A stretch of 7,757 nt of DNA from an uncultured Lachnospiraceae bacterium (GCA_947178465.1 CAMWYL010000149.1:1-7757), one strand, 5' to 3'. Shown: positions 1 through 7,221, counted from the stretch's first letter. Program-made: numbers and translations. Notes: a model not told the origin generated them from the letters alone.

Positions 1-1
1 G

Positions 2-895
2 AGCGGAAATGAGGGCGCGTCCGGCGGACATACGGCAGGAGTCGCGATGACGGAAACAAGGATAGAGCTTGCGGTGGCTGATTATGAGACCGGGCTGAGC
101 GTCCAGCTCTGGAAGCACTATCAGGATATCTATAATATGACAGTTGTGTCACCGGGAGGGGAGCGTGCGCTGCTGCAGATGTCAAACCGCAGTCAGGCGG
201 GAACGGAGCGGCGTACTTTGGAGCAGACTGAGCTTTTGTGTTATCTGGGAGAGCCGCTGCCATACAGTGTCAGTCAGGAAATTTTTATGGATATGCTTCC
301 CGCGGGGAGTGGTCGAAGAAATTACATAAACAGCGGGGTATGGCGTTTTGTGCTGGAGCCTGTCAGCATCGTTACGGGAGAATATCGATTTTATCTGCCA
401 AGTTATGCAGTTCGCAATGCCGGAACACGTTTCTTTCTGCCGACGCCGGAGATGACGATAACGATACCGTCCACCTCGCACAGGGCGGTTACAGTCGGCG
501 CGTATGATGCGAATCTCAGGAGCTATGCGGATTTTTCAGGAAGAGGCTATGTATACCGTTATGTGGAGGGGCGTCCTGACACGACAGGAGGTCTTTTCGG
601 GATTGCGGAGTCTAAGCCGGATCTGGTAGCGCCCGGAGTGGATATCGCGGTACCGATGACCGGTGGAGGTTATGAGCGGGTATCGGGAACCTCCTTTGCA
701 ACGCCGTTTGTGGCCGGTTCGGCGGCGCTTCTGATGGAGTGGGGGATTGTAAAAGGGAACGACCCGTTCCTGTTCGGACAGAAGCTGAAGGCATACCTGA
801 TACGGGGGGCAAGGCCGCTGTCAGGAAATGTGGAGCGGCCTGACAGTACAATCGGCTGGGGAGCGCTGTGCGTGCGGGACAGTCTGCCGATATAA
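2..895 (+). CDS. S8 family (subtilisin-like) serine peptidase, C-terminal part; 5' end outside window
   Basis: The reading frame is open from base 2, so the ATG at 47 is internal and the gene starts upstream of the window. The 297 visible residues begin with SGNEG, the segment that carries the oxyanion-hole Asn of subtilases. They reach the catalytic Ser in GTSFATPF (visible residue 231, codon 692-694), preceded by PDLVAPGVDI, the usual strand before that site. The catalytic Asp and His must lie upstream, unseen. About 228 residues separate the Asn and the Ser, against 66 in subtilisin. The extra beta-rich stretch (about visible residues 30-150) matches the position of the jelly-roll insertion known in clostridial CspB proteases. 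CspB itself acts in spore germination, but Clostridia carry many S8 paralogues, so that role is not assigned. There is no convincing terminator after the TAA stop at 893-895. Confidence 0.9.
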   Translation, partial: SGNEGASGGHTAGVAMTETRIELAVADYETGLSVQLWKHYQDIYNMTVVSPGGERALLQMSNRSQAGTERRTLEQTELLCYLGEPLPYSVSQEIFMDMLPAGSGRRNYINSGVWRFVLEPVSIVTGEYRFYLPSYAVRNAGTRFFLPTPEMTITIPSTSHRAVTVGAYDANLRSYADFSGRGYVYRYVEGRPDTTGGLFGIAESKPDLVAPGVDIAVPMTGGGYERVSGTSFATPFVAGSAALLMEWGIVKGNDPFLFGQKLKAYLIRGARPLSGNVERPDSTIGWGALCVRDSLPI

Positions 896-921
896 CCGGA
901 AGAATTAAGAAATGAAAAGGG

Positions 922-950
922 TTGTCTTTTAATCGCCAAACTGATATATT
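922..950 (+). promoter_or_regulatory. Predicted sigma-A promoter with extended -10, upstream of the hybrid kinase
   Basis: A -35 box TTGTCT (922-927) is separated by 17 bases from a -10 box TATATT (945-950). TG at 942-943 gives an extended -10, TGATATATT. Transcription would start near 957, about 30 bases before the kinase ATG. This lies in the 93-base gap after the protease gene, so the kinase can be transcribed on its own. The call is by consensus match only. Confidence 0.6.
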
Positions 951-988
951 CAATATAGTAGAATGGAAGGACATATGAGGAGCAAAAT

Positions 989-3900
989 ATGAAAAAGAGA
1001 AAGCCTTTACAGGAGATTATTTATGCTGTTTTCCTTTTAGCAGCTATTATCCTTTTATTTTTCCGGTTTACGACACAGAACAGCAGAAGGACGGAGGAGC
1101 AGAACAGAGATTACGCGGCAGACTCCGCACGGATGAAGTCCGAGCAGATCGATGATGAATTGGATAATGCTTTAGGCCGGATAAAAACTTATGCATATTT
1201 TGTAGGTGAAAGTCTGACGGAACCTGTGGTTACGGCACAGATGCTTGCAAGAATGGAAGAAAACTCCCAATTCGACGCCGTTATATTCACGGATCACAAC
1301 GGTGTGGACTACACCTCTGACGGGCGGACTTCTGATGTGTCAGGGAGGGAGCTTTATATTGGTGGTATCAGCGGAAAGAGCGGCACTGAGGTTATATTTG
1401 ATTCTCATTTTTTTGATGAGACAATGGCATGCTTTTATACACCTGTTTACTATGAAGGTCAGGTTATCGGTGTGTTGCGGGGAGCCTATCTGGCCGAGGA
1501 ATATTTGAAAGATATGCTTGCAACCACATATTTCGGAGAAGAAGCTCAGGTATTCTTGTGTACGCGGGACGGCAGAGTGATTGCAAGCTCTGATGGCAGG
1601 ACTTATGAAAAGCATCTTCTTGATACGCTGACGGAAACAGGCGTGATTGATTCGGCTGCTGCCGATCAGGTCCGGCAGGTTTTCGAACATGGCGGAGCGG
1701 GCGCTTTTTCGTGTGCCGCCTCCAACAGGACGGACAATATTTGTGTCACGTATCTGCCGAATAATCAATATGTTCTTGTACAGACATTTCCTCAAACTGT
1801 TACACAGCGTATGATCGCAGAGGAAAATCTTGCGGGAATTCAACTGGAAGTCATGCTGATTGTTCTTTTTGTTGTCTATATTGTTTTTATCCTTATTCGG
1901 GCCGGACACAAAAGGAAAGAGCTTGAGAAGGAAAATCGGGAAATGGGGTATATTATAAGCGGTGTCAACACACTGTTCACCCGGTTTGCCATGATCGATC
2001 TGGAGGAGGACACTTATCAGTACCTGGCGGGGACAAAACCTGCGGACGGAGGAATCGCAGAAAGCGGAAGCTACCCGGATCTTATAGCTTATCTGGCCTC
2101 TTTTCTGGAAAAAAACTGTTGTCAGGATTTTCTTGATGTTATGCAAAAAGATGCCATTATTGCGGCTATGTCGGAACGCAATGATTTACGGTATGAGCAG
2201 CATGTAATCAGGGACGGGCGTCCGGAATGGGAACATATGAATATTATCTGTCTGGAAAGAAAGGACAATAAGGTTTCCAAGGTGTTATTCATCCGTCAGA
2301 ATGTAACGGATTTAAAAGAAAAAGAACTGCGTATCCGGAGGGAAAGAGCGCTTGCAAACCGCAAGGAGAGACAGTATCAGATAGCGATTATGGCAAACTC
2401 CTTCTGCAACTTTGAGTTTAACCTGACGCAGGATCTCATTGAGCAGGATATTATCAGGGACTTGAACGGGCAGAAGGTATCGTCCCTTGCGTTGGTGGGA
2501 CTGAAAGCGCCATGTAAGGCATCTGAGTGCTTTGAAAAATGGAAACAGTTTGTTTTTGCGGAATCCATGGAAAATTATTCTGCCATCGTAAACATAGAGA
2601 ATTTGAACAGATGCTATGAGAAGGGTGACCGGGAAGTCGTAGCCGAGTATTGGAGCGGGAAGTCCGGTCAGGATCAAATTTGCGTGCGTCAGTCCTTTGT
2701 CATGACCAGAGATAAGGATACGGGCGACATTATGGTTATGGTGCTTTCAAAGGACATCACGGAACAGGTCAGGAAACAGAGAGAGCAGACGCAGGCGCTC
2801 CAGGATGCACTGATGCAGGCGCAGCATGCAAACAGGGCAAAGACCACATTTTTGTCCAATATGTCCCACGATATCCGTACTCCCATGAATGCGATCATCG
2901 GATTTTCTACGATTGCCGTCAGCCATATTGACAATAAAGATCAGGTTTTGGATTGTCTGCAGAAAGTTCTTGCCTCCAGCAACCACCTTCTCAGCCTGAT
3001 CAATGATGTCCTTGACATGAGCAGAATTGAGAGCGGAAAAGTCCAGATTAAAGAGCAGGAGTGCAATATCTCTGAACTGATACATAATCTGGTAAATATT
3101 ATCCAGCCTCAGGTGAAAGCAAAGCAGCTTGAATTATTTATCGACACCTTTGAGGTTACCAATGAGGATGTTATAGCGGACCCTCTGAAGTTAAATCAGG
3201 TATTTATCAATCTGCTGAGCAATGCCGTGAAGTATACACCTGCCGGAGGCATGGTCTCTTTCCGGATTATGCAGAAGACTACATTCCGGCACGGGTATGG
3301 CGATTATACATTTATCATTAAGGATAATGGCATCGGGATGTCACCGAATTTTGTGGAGCATATCTTTGAACCCTTTGAACGGGAGTCTACTGTGACACAG
3401 AGCGGCATTCAGGGAACAGGGTTGGGCATGGCCATTACCAAAAACATTGTGGAGATGATGAACGGTACCATCCGTGTTGAGAGTGAGCCGGGCAAGGGCA
3501 GTACATTTACGGTGGAATTCGGATTAAAGCTTCAGGATGTGGAAAAAACGGCGAAACAGATTAAGGAACTGGAAGGTCTGCGGGCATTGGTGGTGGATGA
3601 TGATTTCAATGTCTGTGACAGTGTCAGCAGGATGTTAAAGCAGATTGGCATGCGCTCCGAGTGGACAACCTCCGGCAGAGAGGCGGCGTACCGCGCCAAG
3701 ACAGCGCATGAGGAAGGAGATGCCTATCATACGTTTATCGTTGACTGGCAGATGCCGGGACTCAGCGGAGTGGAGACGACCAGGAAGATTCGGGAGGCGG
3801 CCGGTAATGAAGCGCCTATTATCATTCTGACTGCATATGAATGGACGGATATTGAGGAAGAAGCAAAGGCGGCGGGCGTTACTGCTTTCTGCGCGAAGCC

Positions 3901-4375
3901 ATTGTTTATGTCCGACCTGAAAACGGTGCTGCTTGCCGCGAACAATCTGCTGGAAAAACAGGAGGAGGTTCCGGAATGGACGCTTGCTGATTTCAGCGGA
4001 AGGCGTATTCTTCTGGTGGAGGATATTGAGTTAAATCGTGAGATTGCGCAGGTAATTCTGGAAGAAGCCGGCTTTGTTGTGGACACGGCACCGGACGGGA
4101 CCGATGCGGTGGCAATTATGGAGAAGGCGGAAGAAAATTATTATGATGCGGTTTTGATGGATGTGCAGATGCCGATTATGGATGGCTATGAAGCTACCAG
4201 GACCATCCGCAGACTTCCCAGAAAGGATGTGCAGAATCTGCCGATCATTGCAATGACGGCGAATGCGTTGGAGGAGGATAAGGAAGCGGCATTGATGAAC
4301 GGAATGAATGCCCATATTGCAAAACCCCTTGATATGGATGTCTTTATATCCGTACTTAGAAAATTTCTTGGGTAA
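989..4375 (+). CDS. Membrane hybrid sensor histidine kinase with two receiver domains
   Basis: This 1128-residue protein senses a signal and passes phosphate from His to Asp. TM helices lie at about residues 10-28 and 285-303. The extracytoplasmic part between them (about 30-284) looks like a Cache-type ligand sensor. Two PAS-like regions follow (about 320-440 and 460-592), each ending in a typical linker (RQNVTDLKEKE, SKDITEQVRK), then a coiled-coil stretch. The HisKA motif FLSNMSHDIRTPMN has phosphoacceptor H627. The ATPase domain has the N box (N741, N745), DNGIGM (779-784) and GTGLGMAI (809-816). Receiver 1 has D870-D872, phosphoacceptor D919, T948 and K970. Receiver 2 has E1011/D1012, D1058, T1090 and K1112. 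Both look functional. No HPt or DNA-binding domain is present, so output must go through another protein. The start is set by GAGGAG at 977-982, six bases before ATG. The ligand is unknown. Confidence 0.95.
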   Translation: MKKRKPLQEIIYAVFLLAAIILLFFRFTTQNSRRTEEQNRDYAADSARMKSEQIDDELDNALGRIKTYAYFVGESLTEPVVTAQMLARMEENSQFDAVIFTDHNGVDYTSDGRTSDVSGRELYIGGISGKSGTEVIFDSHFFDETMACFYTPVYYEGQVIGVLRGAYLAEEYLKDMLATTYFGEEAQVFLCTRDGRVIASSDGRTYEKHLLDTLTETGVIDSAAADQVRQVFEHGGAGAFSCAASNRTDNICVTYLPNNQYVLVQTFPQTVTQRMIAEENLAGIQLEVMLIVLFVVYIVFILIRAGHKRKELEKENREMGYIISGVNTLFTRFAMIDLEEDTYQYLAGTKPADGGIAESGSYPDLIAYLASFLEKNCCQDFLDVMQKDAIIAAMSERNDLRYEQHVIRDGRPEWEHMNIICLERKDNKVSKVLFIRQNVTDLKEKELRIRRERALANRKERQYQIAIMANSFCNFEFNLTQDLIEQDIIRDLNGQKVSSLALVGLKAPCKASECFEKWKQFVFAESMENYSAIVNIENLNRCYEKGDREVVAEYWSGKSGQDQICVRQSFVMTRDKDTGDIMVMVLSKDITEQVRKQREQTQALQDALMQAQHANRAKTTFLSNMSHDIRTPMNAIIGFSTIAVSHIDNKDQVLDCLQKVLASSNHLLSLINDVLDMSRIESGKVQIKEQECNISELIHNLVNIIQPQVKAKQLELFIDTFEVTNEDVIADPLKLNQVFINLLSNAVKYTPAGGMVSFRIMQKTTFRHGYGDYTFIIKDNGIGMSPNFVEHIFEPFERESTVTQSGIQGTGLGMAITKNIVEMMNGTIRVESEPGKGSTFTVEFGLKLQDVEKTAKQIKELEGLRALVVDDDFNVCDSVSRMLKQIGMRSEWTTSGREAAYRAKTAHEEGDAYHTFIVDWQMPGLSGVETTRKIREAAGNEAPIIILTAYEWTDIEEEAKAAGVTAFCAKPLFMSDLKTVLLAANNLLEKQEEVPEWTLADFSGRRILLVEDIELNREIAQVILEEAGFVVDTAPDGTDAVAIMEKAEENYYDAVLMDVQMPIMDGYEATRTIRRLPRKDVQNLPIIAMTANALEEDKEAALMNGMNAHIAKPLDMDVFISVLRKFLG

Positions 4376-4428
4376 ACCGTATGTCCTTTTGCAGACACCG
4401 CGCCCGGCTCATTGTTCACGGGAATAAA

Positions 4429-4438
4429 TTTGCGCAAA
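4429..4438. promoter_or_regulatory. 10-bp perfect palindrome over the -35 region; possible operator
   Basis: TTTGCGCAAA reads the same on both strands and covers the whole predicted -35 box (4430-4435) of the EEP promoter. A dimeric repressor bound here would block RNA polymerase. The palindrome does not extend further (A at 4428 faces A at 4439), and ten bases can arise by chance, so this is a weak call. Confidence 0.25.
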
Positions 4439-4459
4439 ATATCCGCTGTATGATATAAT
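4430..4459 (+). promoter_or_regulatory. Predicted sigma-A promoter with extended -10, upstream of the EEP gene pair
   Basis: A perfect -10 box TATAAT (4454-4459) with TG at 4451-4452 forms the extended -10 TGATATAAT. A weak -35, TTGCGC (4430-4435), lies 18 bases upstream. Transcription would start near 4466, about 29 bases before the ATG at 4495. The gap from the kinase stop to that ATG is 119 bases and holds no good terminator, so some read-through from the kinase is possible. Confidence 0.65.
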
Positions 4460-4494
4460 GATACCTGATTAAAACTTAAGAAAAATGATGTGGG

Positions 4495-5295
4495 ATGAAG
4501 TATATATTTTGGAATACAAATAAAAAGCCGGGCATAAATCAATATTTGGAAAAACTGTTAGCAGTGTATACTCCTGATTTTTTGGGATTGGCAGAGTATA
4601 ATGCCAATGGGGAAGCGCTGACAAAAGCCATGGCGGCAGAGGGATTGGAGTATGCGTATATACCCGGAATAGCAAGTCGATTGGACATTTTTTATAAAGG
4701 CAAGGCTTCAAAAGTGGTTCACTGTGCCGACAGCCGCTATTATACGGTTAAGAAGATACCCTATGGACGCTCGTGGCAGTTTATTGTGGTAGTGCATTTA
4801 CCAAGCAAGCTTTATTCGGATAACGCAAATGGGAATGCGGAAATACTGAGAGACTTATTGGAGGATGTCGCGCAAAGCAGGGCGGGGGGTGCTGCAAATA
4901 AGGTGTTGCTGGTGGGAGATTTTAATATGAACCCCTTTGAGTCCCCCTTGGTTGAAGCAACATCGTTGCAGGCGATTTCTTCAAGGGCTCTGGTGCAGCG
5001 GCGTCAAAGCAGAGTCTTTTATGGCAGGAACAGAGAATTTTATTATAATCCGATGTGGAATTTTCTGGGAGATGAGAAGTATCCGGTTGGAAGCTATTAT
5101 TATAAATCGCCGGATAATGCCGCAATGTATTGGAATACATTTGACCAATTTATCGTAAACGGAGAACTGGCAGAGGATGTAATGGTAGAGAGAACGAAGC
5201 TGATAGACCATATTGATACATTGCAGCTTGCGAATGAAAATGGCGAACCTGTGGTAAGTGACCATTTTCCGCTATATTTTGAGATAGGAGAATGA
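4495..5295 (+). CDS. Endonuclease/exonuclease/phosphatase (EEP) family protein, cytoplasmic
   Basis: The 266-residue protein has the DNase I/EEP-fold active-site set in order: N7 (FWNTN), E34 (LAEYN, metal ligand), H101 (VVVHLPSK), D142 and N144 (VGDFNMNP), D217 (FDQFIV), and D256-H257 (VSDHFPLYF). An intact metal-dependent phosphoesterase is therefore likely. The substrate (DNA, RNA, nucleotide or phospholipid) cannot be told. It begins directly with the first core strand, with no signal peptide or membrane segment, so it should act in the cytoplasm. Residues 176-213 are rich in Tyr and Trp. The frame has a stop at 4486-4488, which forces the start to 4495 or later. No good Shine-Dalgarno precedes it (GATGTGGG abuts the ATG), which suggests modest translation. 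Its end overlaps or abuts the next gene. It is AT-rich compared with the neighbouring genes. Confidence 0.9.
   Translation: MKYIFWNTNKKPGINQYLEKLLAVYTPDFLGLAEYNANGEALTKAMAAEGLEYAYIPGIASRLDIFYKGKASKVVHCADSRYYTVKKIPYGRSWQFIVVVHLPSKLYSDNANGNAEILRDLLEDVAQSRAGGAANKVLLVGDFNMNPFESPLVEATSLQAISSRALVQRRQSRVFYGRNREFYYNPMWNFLGDEKYPVGSYYYKSPDNAAMYWNTFDQFIVNGELAEDVMVERTKLIDHIDTLQLANENGEPVVSDHFPLYFEIGE
5286..5290 (+). promoter_or_regulatory. Ribosome binding site that decides the start of the partner gene
   Basis: AGGAG lies inside the last codons of the EEP gene. It is only one base from the ATG at 5292 (which overlaps the EEP stop as ATGA) but seven bases from the ATG at 5298. Seven is the normal spacing, so 5298 is the better start. 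Either way the two genes are likely to be translationally coupled. Confidence 0.7.
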
Positions 5296-5297
5296 AA

Positions 5298-5789
5298 ATG
5301 AAAAACTTGTGGAAGGATTTGGATACGCTGACATCTGACATAAAGAACCCGTTGGATTTGATAAAGGAGCAGTCCGGATATTTGTCGGAGGGAACAGGGG
5401 GCATATTTTATATTTCAGACGCGACATTGGGGAATATGGGCAGTGTTACCAAAAGGGCATTAGTGGACAAAGGCATAAAAGACAGATTTACGTATAAGGT
5501 AAGCCTGTGCTCAGAGTATATGCAGGAGTATTCATACAATATTTTTAATTTATATTATGACATCACCTTTTATCCGCTGATCATGAATATTCCCAACACA
5601 ATCAGTGAGGAGATTCAGTCGCGTATAAGCTCAGAATATATTACTTCCGGGGCAGAACGGTCGTACTATATGATAAGGTCGCAGGATGAGTTTGAGGAAA
5701 TCCTGTCGGAAATATTTAACTGCGAGTGCCTGAGAACGGTTATGAAGAATATGCGGACGATTATAGGCAGCATTGAACAAGAGGAATAG
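5298..5789 (+). CDS. Uncharacterised protein, 163 residues, partner of the EEP enzyme
   Basis: I do not recognise this family. The protein (165 residues if started at 5292) is soluble, with no signal peptide, membrane segment or clear catalytic motif. The N-terminal third reads as amphipathic helix (LWKDLDTLTSDIKNPLDLI) followed by a strand-like GGIFYISDATLG. The middle (about residues 65-105, counted from 5292) is strand-like and rich in Tyr and Phe, with YYDITFYPLIMNIP. The C-terminal part is mostly helical and acidic, ending IEQEE. Cysteines are few (73, 144, 146) and do not form a zinc motif. Its position, two bases after the EEP stop and with its ribosome site inside the EEP gene, implies co-expression. 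It may be a regulator, inhibitor or substrate adaptor of the EEP enzyme; that is inference from position. It is as AT-rich as its partner. Confidence 0.8.
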   Translation: MKNLWKDLDTLTSDIKNPLDLIKEQSGYLSEGTGGIFYISDATLGNMGSVTKRALVDKGIKDRFTYKVSLCSEYMQEYSYNIFNLYYDITFYPLIMNIPNTISEEIQSRISSEYITSGAERSYYMIRSQDEFEEILSEIFNCECLRTVMKNMRTIIGSIEQEE

Positions 5790-5795
5790 GTATGT

Positions 5796-5802
5796 GAGGA
5801 GG
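5796..5802 (+). promoter_or_regulatory. Strong Shine-Dalgarno-like GAGGAGG in the leader of the TIM-barrel gene
   Basis: GAGGAGG is a near-perfect anti-16S match with no accepted gene start after it. Six bases downstream is GTG at 5809, in frame with the TIM-barrel gene, which would add 22 residues (MLKMMCRVSVC...) to its N terminus. Four of its bases (5799-5802) lie in the left arm of the hairpin at 5799-5834. It may be an alternative start, a leader signal or chance. Confidence 0.4.
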
Positions 5803-5834
5803 CTCTGCGTGTTGAAGATGATGTGCAGAGTCTC
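5799..5834 (+). promoter_or_regulatory. 10-bp hairpin in the leader; possible weak terminator or attenuator
   Basis: Arms GAGGCTCTGC (5799-5808) and GCAGAGTCTC (5825-5834) pair over ten positions with one G-U wobble, around a 16-base loop. The bases after it (TGTTTG, 5835-5840) make only a poor T tract, so full intrinsic termination is doubtful. The hairpin sits ten bases after the stop of the partner gene and 40 bases before the preferred start of the TIM-barrel gene, so it could limit read-through or mask the GAGGAGG site. Confidence 0.45.
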
Positions 5835-5874
5835 TGTTTGCGATAAAAATCTGATAAAATCGGGGGATAAAGAA

Positions 5875-7161
5875 ATGAATTTGCTATGTGCACCATCGGG
5901 GATTGTGGGAACCGTTAATCCGAAAAGAGGTGTCCAAAGGATTGTGAAGGCGGGCTATGAGAATCTGCTGTTCGACATGTCACTTTGCTGTACGCCCGGG
6001 GAGCTGGAGAACATCGGAAAGAAAAGACTTGATACCGAGGAGCGGGACAGACCGAAAATATATGAAAATCCCGAGCAAATGCAAGAGGCGATGCTTTCGC
6101 TGCAAAAGCAGTGCGAGGCACAGGGACTGCATTTGCCGGTCGCCTATGCTCCGTACCCGGACAGAAACACAAAGCATACGGATTTGAATGACCTGTTGCT
6201 TCGTCTGGCAAAGGAGAGCATAAGAACCTGCGGGCAGGCAGGCTGTAAGTATCTGGTGGTGCGTCCCCTGTTTGCGGGCATTCCGGCTGCGGAGCTGTGG
6301 GAACGCAACCGGACGTTTTATCTCGAACTGGCGGAGACGGCAAAGGAGCAGGGGGTATGCATCCTGCTGGAGAATCAATGTAAGGATGTCAACGGGCATC
6401 TCGTCCGCGGCATTTGCGCCCTGCCGGAGGAGGCTGCGGAATGGGTAGACCGTCTCAATGAAGCGGCGGGAGAGGAGCGCTTCGGGTTCTGCATGGATGT
6501 CGGCGTCTGTACCCTGTGCGGACAGAATATGTATGACTTTACCATGGCGCTCGGAGAGCGAATCAAGGCCGTGATTCTGCGGGATTGCGACGGAAGGCGG
6601 GAAAGCGCGCTGCTGCCCTTTACCTGCGCCATGCAGGGGGTATCGCAGACAGACTGGCAGAATCTGATTCGAGGGCTGCGGGCGCTTTTCTTTGACGGCA
6701 TGCTGATTATGAGCATGAGAGACAGCGCTTCCGCAATTTCAGGCCTGCTGCGCTTGGAAATCGTGCGCCTGTCGAAAAAGCTGGCGGATTTTTTCCAATG
6801 GCAGATAGAGATGGAGACCGTTCTGAAGCGGTATCCGTCAAGGGTGCTTTTCGGCGCCGGCAATATGTGCAGGAATTACATGAAGTGCTATGGCGAGAAA
6901 TACCCGCCGCTGTATACCTGTGACAATGATAAGTCCGTATGGGATACCGAGTTTTGCGGACTCACGGTGAAGGACCCGCAGAGTCTGAAGGAGCTGCCAG
7001 AGGACTGTGCGATTTTCATCTGCAATGTCTATTATGAGGAGATTCGGGCGCAGCTGCTTGAGATGGGAATCAAAAATCCGATAGCGTATTTCAATGATGA
7101 GTATATGCCATCCTTTTATTTCGACCGGCTTGAGATGAAAAAGCTGCCGTCGGATGCGTGA
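5875..7161 (+). CDS. Xylose-isomerase-like TIM-barrel protein fused to a C-terminal Rossmann-like domain; active site degenerate
   Basis: Residues 1 to about 305 of 428 resemble sugar phosphate isomerase/epimerase TIM barrels: AGYENLLFDMS (26-36), YAPYP (91-95), LLENQ (164-168, with E166) and FCMDVG (205-210, with D208). Several expected metal ligands are replaced: Y91 and R130 where this family usually has His, V211 after MDVG instead of His, and LRDCDG (235-240) then ESALLPF instead of the His-rich HxHDN...D.H pattern. The last expected Glu appears as Met or Ser in LIMSM. Residues 323-400 form a separate nucleotide-binding-like unit, VLFGAGN (324-330), CDND (349-352) and a final helix ending LEMGI, seen attached to glycan and sugar enzymes. 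The chosen ATG has GGGGG (5862-5866) eight bases upstream and starts directly on the first barrel strand, as its downstream paralogue does. GTG 5809 is the alternative start. Sampled rows are GC-rich. The substrate is unknown. Confidence 0.85.
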   Translation: MNLLCAPSGIVGTVNPKRGVQRIVKAGYENLLFDMSLCCTPGELENIGKKRLDTEERDRPKIYENPEQMQEAMLSLQKQCEAQGLHLPVAYAPYPDRNTKHTDLNDLLLRLAKESIRTCGQAGCKYLVVRPLFAGIPAAELWERNRTFYLELAETAKEQGVCILLENQCKDVNGHLVRGICALPEEAAEWVDRLNEAAGEERFGFCMDVGVCTLCGQNMYDFTMALGERIKAVILRDCDGRRESALLPFTCAMQGVSQTDWQNLIRGLRALFFDGMLIMSMRDSASAISGLLRLEIVRLSKKLADFFQWQIEMETVLKRYPSRVLFGAGNMCRNYMKCYGEKYPPLYTCDNDKSVWDTEFCGLTVKDPQSLKELPEDCAIFICNVYYEEIRAQLLEMGIKNPIAYFNDEYMPSFYFDRLEMKKLPSDA

Positions 7162-7221
7162 GGAATATCACTGCATGAAATCGTTGTATGATCGGAAGAC
7201 GGAAAGGATAGGATTACAGAG

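Noticed and set aside
612..974. Minus-strand open frame (120 codons) over the protease end and kinase promoter
   Set aside because: It overlaps the conserved GTSFATPF region on the other strand, and its Pro/Arg/Ser-rich product looks like a shadow of GC-rich coding DNA.
1340..2146. Long minus-strand open frame (268 codons) opposite the kinase gene
   Set aside because: It lies fully inside the kinase gene, whose domains are unmistakable. The product has no recognisable motif and a low-complexity feel typical of antisense frames.
4402..4422. CCCG...CGGG inverted repeat after the kinase gene as a terminator
   Set aside because: The stem is only four pairs with a loop of about 12 bases and no T tract follows.
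5852..5860. TGATAAAAT as a third extended -10 promoter
   Set aside because: The matching -35 position (5832-5837, CTCTGT) is poor, and transcription would start near 5867, after the GGGGG ribosome site needed by the gene.
5773..5874. TTG start at 5773 for the TIM-barrel gene
   Set aside because: It lies inside the end of the preceding gene and lacks a spaced ribosome site. The barrel begins at 5875, matching the start of the paralogue at 7222.
7147..7202. CCGTC/GACGG inverted repeat around the end of the first TIM-barrel gene
   Set aside because: Five pairs with a loop of over 40 bases is not a credible hairpin, and no T tract follows.
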